The position numbers were made by a program, and so were the translations under genes. Below are positions 1 through 7,852 of a stretch of DNA of 64,000 nt, piece by piece (position 1 is the first letter of the stretch; the number at the start of each line of letters is the position of its first letter). The notes under the pieces were generated by a model. That model saw nothing but the letters and a program-made list of their open reading frames with translations. It was not told the origin of the DNA and ran no database searches. The DNA lies in contig JALFAD010000059.1 of NCBI GenBank assembly GCA_022772525.1, forward strand, positions 1 through 64,000, in the 5' to 3' direction. Source of the stretch: Clostridiales bacterium. GTDB taxonomy: Bacteria; Bacillota; Clostridia; Oscillospirales; Oscillospiraceae.

Positions 1-36
1 CGGGGGTGGTGCTCCGCGCAGCGAATCAAAATCAAA

Positions 37-57
37 ATGATTGCCGGTGGCAATCAT
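37..57. other. short perfect hairpin
   Basis: A 9-bp perfect stem (ATGATTGCC/GGCAATCAT) closes a 3-nt loop. On the minus strand it is followed by TTTTGATTTTG, so it could act as a minus-strand terminator downstream of mreB. No adjacent gene is visible in the first 300 bases. Confidence 0.4.
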
Positions 58-204
58 ACCTTGATTTATTAGCTGTCGAGCGCAGCGAGACTGATGAGGA
101 TCGGCGAAATGTATCGATTATGAATGCAGTTCGTAAAAAAGGTACTATTTTGAAGGCTGTACCTACTTATTTGACCGCATTCCGCATCAAAGGCGGCCGC
201 CGTT

Positions 205-253
205 CCTCATCCGCCCCCTTCGGGGGCATCTTCCCCCCCCCCGGAGGAAGGTG
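205..253. repeat. degenerate palindromic repeat (CTTCCC family)
   Basis: Reads CCTCATCCG, a hairpin CCCCC-TTC-GGGGG, then CATCTTCC, a C run, and GGAGGAAGGTG. This is the same layout (variable TTC-loop hairpin followed by a CTTCC/GGAAG palindrome) as the copies near 21.4 kb and 47.5 kb. The rest of bases 1-290 shows no supportable gene. The long plus-strand ORF over this region is a shadow of mreB. Confidence 0.55.
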
Positions 254-292
254 TTGGTCCGCTATATTCCCCTATACCTCCCCAGCGTATGC

Positions 293-327
293 AAAACCGG
301 CCCCGTCCCGTGGACGAAGCCGGCTTC
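293..327 (-). terminator. intrinsic terminator after mreB
   Basis: On the minus strand AAGCCGGC pairs with GCCGGTTT (one G-T), enclosing an inner GTCC/GGAC stem and ending in TTTT. It lies 12 bases past the mreB stop, so it probably closes the recD2-comF-mreB operon. Confidence 0.6.
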
Positions 328-338
328 ATATTGCGTTG

Positions 339-1385
339 TTATCCCCGCATGGCCCGGCGGCGGGCGATGTTGATGGGGCCTTCCTGCATGTTGTTAATCC
401 ACGCAAGGCTCTTGCCCGCGCCGTAGGCGGTGCAGGAATCCGGGTCGTCCGCCAAAATGCAGGCAATGCCCGTGCGCTCCATCAAAAGCAGATCCATGCC
501 CCACAGCTGACCGCAGCCGCCGGTGATGGTGATGCCGTTTTCCGACACATCGGACACCAGTTCCGGGCTGGTCTCCTCCAGCACCGCCAGCACCTCGTCG
601 GCAATCTGCCGGGCGGGACGGCGCAGAACCTCGTAAATCTCCGTGGAGGTCAGGGTCACCATCTTGGGCATGCCAGTCTTGAAGTCCCGGCCCTTGATGT
701 TCATGCTGCGTTCCTCGTCCCGGGGGTAGACCTGACCGATCTGAATTTTCACGCTCTCGGCGGTGACCTGCCCAATGACCAGGCCGTGCTGGCGGCGGAC
801 ATACCGGGCGATCATCTCGTCAAAGTAGTTGCCCGCGATTTTCAGGGAGGAGGACACGGCAACGCCGTTCATGCTCAGCACCGCGATGTCCGTGGTGCCG
901 CCGCCGATGTCCACCACCATGTGACCGCTGGCCCCGCGAATATCCAGACCCGCGCCCAGACCCGCCGCCAGAGGCTCCTCAATCAGGAACACTCGGCGGG
1001 CGCCGGCCTCGATGGCGGCGTTGATAACGCTTCGCTCCTCCACTTCCGACACACCGGAGGGGACGGACACAACCACACGGGGCTTAGGGGTGAACAGGCC
1101 CGCCTTGGTAGCGGTCTTGAACATTTCCTGCAGCATTTTGACGGTCATTTCGTGGTCGGAGACGATGCCGTCCTTCAGCGGGTGCATGGCAACCACGTTG
1201 CCGGGGGTACGGCCCAGCATATTCCGGGCGGCAGCGCCTACCTGCAAAATTTTGCCGGTATTTTTATCCACCGCCACCACCGACGGCTCGCGGACAACCA
1301 GGCCCTTGCCGTCGGCGTAAATCAGAACATTGGACGTGCCCAAATCCACACCCAAGTCGTTAGAAAACATAGAAAACAGAGACAT
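339..1385 (-). CDS. mreB: rod shape-determining protein, MreB/Mbl family
   Basis: Actin-fold cytoskeletal ATPase that directs peptidoglycan elongation at the inner face of the membrane. The 348-residue product starts MSLFSMFSND and shows the phosphate-1 motif DLGTSN near residue 14, the DIGGGTTD phosphate-2 motif and a C-terminal TGGCGQLWGMD adenosine motif, so it is full length. The ORF track extends 61 codons further upstream, but the ATG at 1385 has AAAGGTG before it and follows the comF stop by 10 bases. It is last in an apparent recD2-comF-mreB operon. MreB and Mbl paralogues cannot be separated with certainty here, and no mreC/mreD is adjacent, which fits a stand-alone Mbl-type copy. 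Confidence 0.93.
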   Translation of the reverse strand: MSLFSMFSNDLGVDLGTSNVLIYADGKGLVVREPSVVAVDKNTGKILQVGAAARNMLGRTPGNVVAMHPLKDGIVSDHEMTVKMLQEMFKTATKAGLFTPKPRVVVSVPSGVSEVEERSVINAAIEAGARRVFLIEEPLAAGLGAGLDIRGASGHMVVDIGGGTTDIAVLSMNGVAVSSSLKIAGNYFDEMIARYVRRQHGLVIGQVTAESVKIQIGQVYPRDEERSMNIKGRDFKTGMPKMVTLTSTEIYEVLRRPARQIADEVLAVLEETSPELVSDVSENGITITGGCGQLWGMDLLLMERTGIACILADDPDSCTAYGAGKSLAWINNMQEGPINIARRRAMRG

Positions 1386-1395
1386 AGTGACACCT

Positions 1396-2046
1396 TTACT
1401 TTCGTGCAGCCGCAACCGCGGCACAATGTACTTCCTTCGCCCCGGCGCTGAGCAAGACACGGGCGCATTCTCCGGCGGTGGCGCCGGTGGTGAGAATGTC
1501 GTCCAGCAGCAGAACCCGTTTCCCCCGGACGTCCGCACCGTCCAGAAGATGGTACGCACCCAGCACATTGGCCTTCCGGGCCGCCGGATCTTTCAGGCGG
1601 GATTGGGGACGATTGTTGCGAATCTTTTTTAATGCGGAAACCGGAGGCAGTCCCAGTTCTTTCCCCACGGCCTTTGCCAGCAGCTCCACCTGATCGTAGC
1701 CCCGGCGCAGCTTACGCAGGCGGCTCACGGGAACCCAGGTCAGCACGTCAAAGCCCTCTGGGTACTGTGTCAGCAGCTTCATGGCAAGAATTCTGCCGTA
1801 GGAACCGCTGTAGGAGCGGGCGTTTCGGAACTTATAACGCAGAAGACTTTCTCTTACGTTCCCTTCATAGTACCAAACTGCGGCGAAGCTGTCAAGAAAT
1901 TGCAGCTTAATTTTGCGATTTGGGTACTCCGGGGCATCCACCCGGCAGGCTCTGCACAGGTCGGTTTCCCCGTCTTTTAACAGCTGCCGGCACAGCACGC
2001 ACTTTGGCGGAAACAGCAGCTCCATGAGAAAATGGTACAATTTCAT
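1396..2046 (-). CDS. comF: ComF family phosphoribosyltransferase-like protein
   Basis: 216-residue ComF/GntX-type protein. The N-terminus has a zinc-ribbon-like pair, CVLC and CRAC, near residues 16-36. The C-terminus carries the PRPP-binding loop VLLLDDILTTGAT of type I phosphoribosyltransferases. In naturally competent Firmicutes ComF helps internalised single-stranded DNA enter recombination; in other species its role is unclear. The ATG at 2046 overlaps the recD2 stop as ATGA, implying translational coupling, and supports this start over the longer ORF in the track. The neighbouring helicase recD2 fits a role in DNA processing. Confidence 0.9.
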   Translation of the reverse strand: MKLYHFLMELLFPPKCVLCRQLLKDGETDLCRACRVDAPEYPNRKIKLQFLDSFAAVWYYEGNVRESLLRYKFRNARSYSGSYGRILAMKLLTQYPEGFDVLTWVPVSRLRKLRRGYDQVELLAKAVGKELGLPPVSALKKIRNNRPQSRLKDPAARKANVLGAYHLLDGADVRGKRVLLLDDILTTGATAGECARVLLSAGAKEVHCAAVAAARK

Positions 2047-4256
2047 CCCACTTTCCCCTGCAATCTCAGCTTTAAGCCGCTGTAACGGCGGTTTTTCTTT
2101 GCGTTCTCCACCATAACGCCCACGGTTTCCTCCCGGCCCACAATCACCAAAAGCTCTCTTGCCCGGGTGATGGCGGTATAGAGAATGCTGCGGCTCAGCA
2201 GATACGGTGAGCCGTTCCACGCGGCAAGCACCACCGCCCGGTACTCGCTGCCCTGACTTTTGTGCACCGTCATGGCGTAGGCCGGCTCCAACTCGTTCAG
2301 CTGGGTGAAATCATACTCCGCCACCCGGTCATCAAACAGAACCGTCAGGGTTTCCGACCCGGTGTCGATGGATTGAATCGTACCCACGTCGCCGTTGAAA
2401 ATCCCCGCGCCGACTGCGCTTCCATCTGTTGTTTTCCACAATATATCATAATTGTTGCGAATCTGCATCACCCGGTCGCCCTCCCGGAACAGGTAATCGC
2501 CGAAGGTGCGTTCCTTTTTCTCCGGGGCGGGCGGGTTCAGCGCCGCCTGAAGGAGCCGGTTCAGGTTCACCGTGCCCACGGCTCCCTTGCGCGTGGGGGA
2601 CAGCACCTGAATCTGATCAGCGGGAATCCCCATTTTCTGCGGCAGCCGCACGGCGCACAGATCCCGGATCAGGCTGCACACCGCGTCCTCGTTGTTACGC
2701 CGCATGAAGAAAAAGTCGCTGGTGACGCACCTTAAATCCGGCATTTCCCCCTGATTGACCCGGTGGGCGTTCATGACAATCAGGCTCTGCTGGGCCTGCC
2801 GGAAGATTTCCGTCAGCCGCACCGAGGGCAAACAGCCGCTTCGCAGCATATCCCCAAAGGGGAAGCCCGGCCCCACCGGGGGCAGCTGATCCGGGTCGCC
2901 CACCAGAATCAGCCGCTTGCCCGCAGGGATCGCCCGAAGCAGGCAGTGCAGCAGCTGGATATCCACCATGGACATTTCGTCCACAATCACAGCGTCGCAT
3001 TTTAAAGGATTTTCCTCGTCCCGGGCGAAGAACATTTTCCCCGTAGCCGGGTCGATGCCCGCCTCCAGCAGCCGGTGGATGGTGGAGGCGTCCTCCCCCG
3101 TGACCTCGGAGAGCCGCTTTGCCGCTCTGCCGGTGGGAGCCGCCAGAAGGGTTTTCAGCTGCATCCGGCCCAGAAGTTCCAGGATTCCATTCAAAATGGT
3201 GGTTTTTCCCGTGCCGGGGCCGCCGGTAATCAGGAGCAGCCCGGAGGTCGCCGCCTCCCGGATGGCCTGAAGCTGCTGACTCGAATAGTCAATGCCGCTG
3301 TCTCTGGCAACACCGTGAATCAGTTTGTCCAGATTTTTCGGCTCTGGGAAGGTGTTGTTCGCAAACTCCAGCAGCCGCCGGGAGACTTCTGTCTCCGCTT
3401 CGTACAGCTGCGGCAGGTAGATGACGGTAATGCCCGCCAATTGTTCCCGGTTCAGCCTGTCCGCTTCCAGCAGACGCTCCACCGCCTGCCTGACCGTGTC
3501 TTCCTCCACGGTCAGGAGCCTTGCGGTGGCGGCAACCAGCTTGTCCTCCGGCAGGAAGCTGTGACCGCCGGTGAGGTTGTAACTCAGTTCAAATTGGACA
3601 CCAGCTTCCACCCGCCGGGGGTCGTCTCCCGCCACCCCAAGCTCGATGGCAAACCGATCCACCGCGGAAAAGTCCGCCTCCAGCTCTTCATCCATCAGCA
3701 GGTAGGGGTCGTCGTACAGAAGCTCCATGGTGCTGTCGCCGTAGCGCTTGTATGTACGCACCGCCAGCTCCGCCGGCAGGTGGTGCAGGGCAAAGAATTC
3801 CATGATCTGCCGCATTCCCACCTGCAGGCGGAATTCCTCCCCAATGGCCCGGGCCTTTTCCCGGGAAATCCCGGCGACCTCCGCCAGCCGTTCCGGCTCC
3901 CGCTCCATGACGGCGAGGGTCTGATCCCCGAAGCGGTCAACAATTCTCGCCGCCATCCGGGGGCCGATGCCCTTGATGACCCGGCTGGACAGGTAATTCA
4001 GGATTTCCATGGTGGTCTGGGGCATGAGCCGCTCCAAAAATTCCGCCTCGAACTGCCGCCCATAGCTACTGTGATTGCTCCATTTCCCCGTGACCATGAG
4101 CTGTTCGCCCACGGCGGGCAGGGGGATCGTGCCCACCACCGTCACCGTCTGCCCGCCGCCTACGTTCAGCCGCAGGACAGCGTAGCCGTTTTCATAATTC
4201 TGATACACCACGGCGCTGACCGCGCCCTGAAGAATCTCCAGTTCCTGTTCCGCCAA
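2043..4256 (-). CDS. recD2: RecD2-type superfamily 1 DNA helicase
   Basis: 737-residue 5'-3' helicase of the RecD2 family that acts without RecBC in DNA repair. The N-terminus has the family OB-like segment (VYQNYENGYAVLRL) and helix-hairpin-helix repeats near residues 95-140. Walker A GGPGTGKT lies at about 345-352, followed by VDEMSMVD, VGDPDQLPPVGPG and the C-terminal AYAMTVHKSQGSEY motif. The start is a TTG at 4256 preceded by GGGAGG nine bases upstream, and no ATG fits the conserved N-terminus. Its first 65 bases overlap the upstream small membrane protein gene, and its stop overlaps comF. Confidence 0.93.
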   Translation of the reverse strand: MAEQELEILQGAVSAVVYQNYENGYAVLRLNVGGGQTVTVVGTIPLPAVGEQLMVTGKWSNHSSYGRQFEAEFLERLMPQTTMEILNYLSSRVIKGIGPRMAARIVDRFGDQTLAVMEREPERLAEVAGISREKARAIGEEFRLQVGMRQIMEFFALHHLPAELAVRTYKRYGDSTMELLYDDPYLLMDEELEADFSAVDRFAIELGVAGDDPRRVEAGVQFELSYNLTGGHSFLPEDKLVAATARLLTVEEDTVRQAVERLLEADRLNREQLAGITVIYLPQLYEAETEVSRRLLEFANNTFPEPKNLDKLIHGVARDSGIDYSSQQLQAIREAATSGLLLITGGPGTGKTTILNGILELLGRMQLKTLLAAPTGRAAKRLSEVTGEDASTIHRLLEAGIDPATGKMFFARDEENPLKCDAVIVDEMSMVDIQLLHCLLRAIPAGKRLILVGDPDQLPPVGPGFPFGDMLRSGCLPSVRLTEIFRQAQQSLIVMNAHRVNQGEMPDLRCVTSDFFFMRRNNEDAVCSLIRDLCAVRLPQKMGIPADQIQVLSPTRKGAVGTVNLNRLLQAALNPPAPEKKERTFGDYLFREGDRVMQIRNNYDILWKTTDGSAVGAGIFNGDVGTIQSIDTGSETLTVLFDDRVAEYDFTQLNELEPAYAMTVHKSQGSEYRAVVLAAWNGSPYLLSRSILYTAITRARELLVIVGREETVGVMVENAKKNRRYSGLKLRLQGKVG

Positions 4257-4533
4257 ATCTCTCTGCCTCCCGTTCCAGCCGGGAAAGCAGTTCTTCCCGG
4301 CTGCACACTTCTATATCTTCCATCTGCGCATCCAACGTGACCGCGATCAGGGGACAGTTTACGAGTCCCAGTCCCCGCAGCCAGCGGTAGCGGCGGCAGA
4401 TGCCTTCCTCCGGAGTGCCTGCATACACCAGCGCGCAGCCCCGCAGCCCCGGCAGCAGCCAGCCCAGCGCCGCCCAAAGGGCGCTGAGCGCGCCGTAGGC
4501 TGCCAGCGTACCCATCAGAATCGCAAAGACCAT
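4192..4533 (-). CDS. small membrane protein of unknown function
   Basis: 113 residues starting at an ATG with GAGGTGAG just upstream. The N-terminal 30 residues are hydrophobic (likely one or two membrane helices), followed by a basic stretch CRRYRWLRG, a short hydrophobic segment and an acidic, then Gly/Arg-rich tail. I do not recognise the family. It is first in the recD2-comF-mreB transcription unit, and its last 65 bases overlap the recD2 start in another frame. This makes the extreme C-terminus unlikely to be strongly conserved and suggests coupled translation. It could alternatively be a short leader ORF, but the ribosome binding site and length favour a real protein. Confidence 0.6.
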   Translation of the reverse strand: MVFAILMGTLAAYGALSALWAALGWLLPGLRGCALVYAGTPEEGICRRYRWLRGLGLVNCPLIAVTLDAQMEDIEVCSREELLSRLEREAERFGGTGTGDSSGRGQRRGVSEL

Positions 4534-4587
4534 ATGCTCACCTCAACGGCATCCTATTCCGCCGGATGTGTTTTGTGCTATTTTACA

Positions 4588-4640
4588 CCACTTTCCTACA
4601 AAAGAAAAGAGGGTAGTTTCATCTTTTGTGAACAAAGTGG
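4588..4640. promoter_or_regulatory. imperfect inverted repeat in divergent promoter region
   Basis: CCACTTT-cct-ACAAAAGA is mirrored by TCTTTTGT-gaac-AAAGTGG across a 16-base centre. It lies between the divergent recD2 and ATP synthase operons, upstream of the atp promoter. It could be an operator or a cruciform; no regulator is identified. Confidence 0.4.
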
Positions 4641-4691
4641 AAACAATAGGGCATAACTGCCAAGGGATGCGAAAAGATTCGCAGATTGTCC

Positions 4692-4727
4692 TTGCATTTT
4701 GACAGCAAAAAAGCTATAATATAGTAT
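4692..4727 (+). promoter_or_regulatory. overlapping sigma-A promoters for atp operon
   Basis: Two consensus-like promoters are offset by seven bases. TTGCAT (4692) has a 17-bp spacer to TATAAT (4715), and TTGACA (4699) has a 17-bp spacer to TAGTAT (4722). Either would start transcription about 20-30 bases before the atpZ start codon. Confidence 0.75.
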
Positions 4728-4751
4728 AAATTGAGTGACCATGGAGGAACC

Positions 4752-5009
4752 ATGAAATTTATCGCGCTGCTGGTGTGGGTCGGTCAATTCGGCTTTTCCG
4801 CCATCTTCCCCACCGTATTTTTTCTGCTCGTTGCCGTGTGGCTTCAGGGCAAATTCGGGTTTGGCATGTGGATCGTGGCGGTTTGCGGCGTTCTGGGCAT
4901 TCTCACCAGCATCAGTGCAGCCCGCTCCTGTCTGCGTTCCCTGCGCAAGGCGGCGGAGGAAGCCAGCGGCAAAAAGGACCACCCCGTCAGCTTTAACGAC
5001 CACACCTGA
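4752..5009 (+). CDS. atpZ: AtpZ/AtpI family protein
   Basis: 85-residue membrane protein with two hydrophobic segments (about 4-33 and 38-55) and a basic, then acidic tail, as in AtpZ/AtpI-family proteins found at the head of ATP synthase operons. Family members help assemble the c-ring or supply Mg2+/Ca2+; which applies here is not known. The ATG at 4752 follows GGAGGAACC. The track start at a TTG 21 bases upstream lacks a better ribosome binding site. First gene of the atp operon. Confidence 0.8.
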   Translation: MKFIALLVWVGQFGFSAIFPTVFFLLVAVWLQGKFGFGMWIVAVCGVLGILTSISAARSCLRSLRKAAEEASGKKDHPVSFNDHT

Positions 5010-5032
5010 TTTAAAAAGAAGGAACCTGTCCC

Positions 5033-5509
5033 ATGAAATTACAACCCGCTTCCCGTAAGGAGCTTTCCCGCATCGCCCTGGGCACCCTGATCTGCGACGG
5101 CGTAATGATTGCCGCCCTGTTTTTACTGAGCCTTGTGGGCGTCGGCACCTTTGACGTTTTCCGCATCCTGCTGGGCGCCGCCTGCGGCTCCGTGGTGGCA
5201 GTTGCGAATTTTGCCATCCTGTGCCTGACGGTGCAGAGCGCCGTGGAGATCGAAAACAAGAAGAAAATGAAGGCCCGCTTCCAGCTCAGCTACAATGTAC
5301 GCTTATGTTTGCAGGCCGGCTGGGTGGTGCTGTGCTTCGTGCTGAAGCCCATCCATTTTGTGGCGGGCGCGGCCCCGATTCTGTTCCCCAACGTGGTGAT
5401 CTTCTTTCTGCAGAGCCGGAACAAGCTGTTTCCGCCCAGCAACGCCCCCGCCAAGCCCATGGCTGACGAGGACGAGCCGGAGGACACCCTTGGCCCCTTT
5501 GAAGTATAA
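5033..5509 (+). CDS. atpI: ATP synthase subunit I (AtpI)
   Basis: 158 residues with four hydrophobic segments, at about 14-38, 43-68, 90-107 and 110-128, and an acidic cytoplasmic tail. It matches the small ATP synthase I family encoded immediately upstream of atpB in Firmicutes, implicated in inserting and assembling the c-subunit ring. AAGGAACC precedes the ATG at 5033. Sequence conservation in the family is low, so the call rests mainly on length, topology and position between atpZ and atpB. Confidence 0.8.
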   Translation: MKLQPASRKELSRIALGTLICDGVMIAALFLLSLVGVGTFDVFRILLGAACGSVVAVANFAILCLTVQSAVEIENKKKMKARFQLSYNVRLCLQAGWVVLCFVLKPIHFVAGAAPILFPNVVIFFLQSRNKLFPPSNAPAKPMADEDEPEDTLGPFEV

Positions 5510-5540
5510 CCATCCGTAGACAATGAGGTGATTGTGTTTT

Positions 5541-6419
5541 ATGGAAGTATCAATCAACGGCGCGAAAATCCTTGCAACCTTTGAAAATGTTCCCATTTTC
5601 GGCACGGTGCAGATCACCCAGACACTGGTGGTGTCCTGGCTGATCATGCTCATCATTTCCGCGCTGTGCATCTGGCTTGGTTCCAATCTGAAGGTCACCG
5701 GCATCTCCCGGAAGCAGGCGGTGGCGGAGATGATCTACAACGCCCTTGTGAACTTCGTCCGGGGCAACATGGGGCCGGAATTTGACCGCTACATCCCGCT
5801 GGTGGGCGCCATTTTTGTCACGAGCGTGGTTTCCAACCTGATTAGCTTACTCGGCATCTGGAGTCCCACCGCTGACCTGATGACGGAGCTTGCCTGGGCG
5901 CTGGTGGTCTTCGTGCTGATTACCTATCACAAGATCAAGGCCTCCGGCATTGGTGGCTATCTGAAGGGCTTTCTGGAGCCTATCTTCGTTCTGGCTCCCA
6001 TCAACATCATGAGCGAACTCTTCACGCCCGTTTCCATGGCCTGCCGTCACTTCGGCAACATTCTGTCCGGAACTGTCATCGGTGCGCTGATTTATGCCGC
6101 GCTGACCACCGCCAGCCATGCTCTGTTCCATCTTCTGGGTTCCAGCCTTGCCGTTGCCCTGATTGTAACGCTTGCGGGCGCGGCCCTGCTGTTCCTCGGG
6201 AAAAAAGCAAAGAAGAAGTTCTTCTTCATTCTGGGCATCATTATCGCGGTTCTGGGCGTTCTCGCCGTTCTCACCAATCTGGGCGCCGCCTATCCCTGGC
6301 TGACCATCGGCATTCCCGCCATTCCCAGCCTGTACTTCGACTGGTTCGGCGGCTGCATTCAGGCGTTCATTTTCTGCACGCTGACCACCCTCTTCATCAA
6401 ACAGGCCGCAGGCGATTGA
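5541..6419 (+). CDS. atpB: F-type ATP synthase subunit a
   Basis: Stator channel subunit that delivers the coupling ion to the c-ring. The 292-residue product has the essential arginine at about R169 in SMACRHFGNI and the terminal helix IQAFIFCTLTTLF with the conserved Q near 274. The start is the ATG at 5541, spaced 10 bases from GAGGTG; the in-frame TTG at 5532 is too close. Between the Arg helix and the last helix is a segment of roughly 50 residues (about 198-248). It contains two hydrophobic stretches separated by KKAKKK, predicted as an extra membrane hairpin not found in textbook subunit a. See findings. Confidence 0.95.
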   Translation: MEVSINGAKILATFENVPIFGTVQITQTLVVSWLIMLIISALCIWLGSNLKVTGISRKQAVAEMIYNALVNFVRGNMGPEFDRYIPLVGAIFVTSVVSNLISLLGIWSPTADLMTELAWALVVFVLITYHKIKASGIGGYLKGFLEPIFVLAPINIMSELFTPVSMACRHFGNILSGTVIGALIYAALTTASHALFHLLGSSLAVALIVTLAGAALLFLGKKAKKKFFFILGIIIAVLGVLAVLTNLGAAYPWLTIGIPAIPSLYFDWFGGCIQAFIFCTLTTLFIKQAAGD

Positions 6420-6456
6420 CTGCCGCCATTTGAATACAAAAAGTAATCAATTTTAG

Positions 6457-6741
<285 letters not shown>

Positions 6742-6788
6742 TTCCGGCATTCTGATTCATTCATTTTACGCCGGAAGGAGGCAACGCA

Positions 6789-7298
6789 ATGGATACCCTT
6801 TACCAGTCCTTAGTGACGGTAAACCCCGTGACCCTGATCGCGCAGATCTGCAATCTGTTCCTCCAGCTGCTGATCGTGAAGATCTTCTTTCTGGACAAGA
6901 TCAAGGCCATTATCGACCAGCGCCGGGAAGCTGCCGACAAGCAGATCACCGAGGCGGAAAACGCCAAATCCGAAGCGCTGGCCATCAAGCAGACCTACGA
7001 GCAGAATATGCTGGAGGCTAAGGCAAAGGCAGACGATCTGCTCATGACCGCCCAGCGTACCGCCAATTCCCGCAGCGAGGAGATCATCTCTCAGGCACAG
7101 CAGCAGGCCGCCCAGATCAAATCCAAGGCCGCTGCCGACATCGAACTGGAGAAAAAGAAGGCCCTCAACGAGGCCAAGAACGAGATTTCCGACCTTGCCA
7201 TGGCAATCGCCGGCAAGGTGGTGGCCCGGGAGCTGAACGCTGGCGATCAGGCAGATATGATCGACCGCTTCATCGACGAATTGGGTGATAACGTATGA
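6789..7298 (+). CDS. atpF: F-type ATP synthase subunit b
   Basis: 169-residue peripheral stalk subunit: an N-terminal membrane helix (about 13-37), then a long charged Ala-rich coiled coil to about 150. GGAAGGAGG precedes the ATG. The stop overlaps the atpH start as ATGA, so the two stator subunits are translationally coupled. Length and domain layout are standard, with no duplicated b/b' gene. Confidence 0.95.
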   Translation: MDTLYQSLVTVNPVTLIAQICNLFLQLLIVKIFFLDKIKAIIDQRREAADKQITEAENAKSEALAIKQTYEQNMLEAKAKADDLLMTAQRTANSRSEEIISQAQQQAAQIKSKAAADIELEKKKALNEAKNEISDLAMAIAGKVVARELNAGDQADMIDRFIDELGDNV

Positions 7299-7834
7299 CG
7301 GAAGTTGGAAATGTCTACGGCGAATCCCTGTATGAACTGGCGAAAGAGGAATCTCTCTCCTCCCAAATCGGGCAGCAGCTGGCCGCTCTGCGGGAAGGCT
7401 TTCGTCAGGAGCCGGATTTTATCCGTCTTCTTTCCTCTCCCAACCTGACCAAGGCGGAGCGCTGTCAGATTCTGGATGACAGTTTTCGGGAAAAGGTACA
7501 CCCCTATGTGCTGAATTTCCTGAAAATTCTCACAGAAAAGGGCTACATGCGCCATTTCGGTGATTGCTGTGAGGCCTATACCGAGCACTTTGATCAGGAT
7601 AACGGCAATCTGCGGGTAACCGCAGTCACTGCCGTGGCACTGTCGGAAGCGCAGAGTGCCAGAATCACCGAAAAACTGAACCGAATCACCGGCAAGCACA
7701 TCATTCTGCAAAACCGGATCGATCCCGCGGTCTTGGGCGGCGTCCGCCTGGACTATGACGGTCAGCGGCTGGACGATACCGTGTCCCACCATCTGGACGC
7801 GGTGCGGGAGCTGCTGAGCAAAACCGTACTCTGA
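7295..7834 (+). CDS. atpH: F-type ATP synthase subunit delta
   Basis: 179-residue OSCP/delta subunit that links the b dimer to the alpha3beta3 head. It begins with the helical bundle typical of the family (VGNVYGESLYELAKEE) and ends with the conserved VLGGVRLDYDGQRLDDTV segment. It overlaps atpF by four bases and precedes atpA by 18 bases. Standard length and position. Confidence 0.95.
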   Translation: MTEVGNVYGESLYELAKEESLSSQIGQQLAALREGFRQEPDFIRLLSSPNLTKAERCQILDDSFREKVHPYVLNFLKILTEKGYMRHFGDCCEAYTEHFDQDNGNLRVTAVTAVALSEAQSARITEKLNRITGKHIILQNRIDPAVLGGVRLDYDGQRLDDTVSHHLDAVRELLSKTVL

Positions 7835-7852
7835 CGAGAAAGCAGGGACTGT

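Noticed and set aside
6-1451. 481-aa plus-strand ORF
   Set aside because: Antisense shadow of mreB in high-GC DNA; composition (His/Gly/Gln-rich) and lack of a ribosome binding site do not fit a protein.
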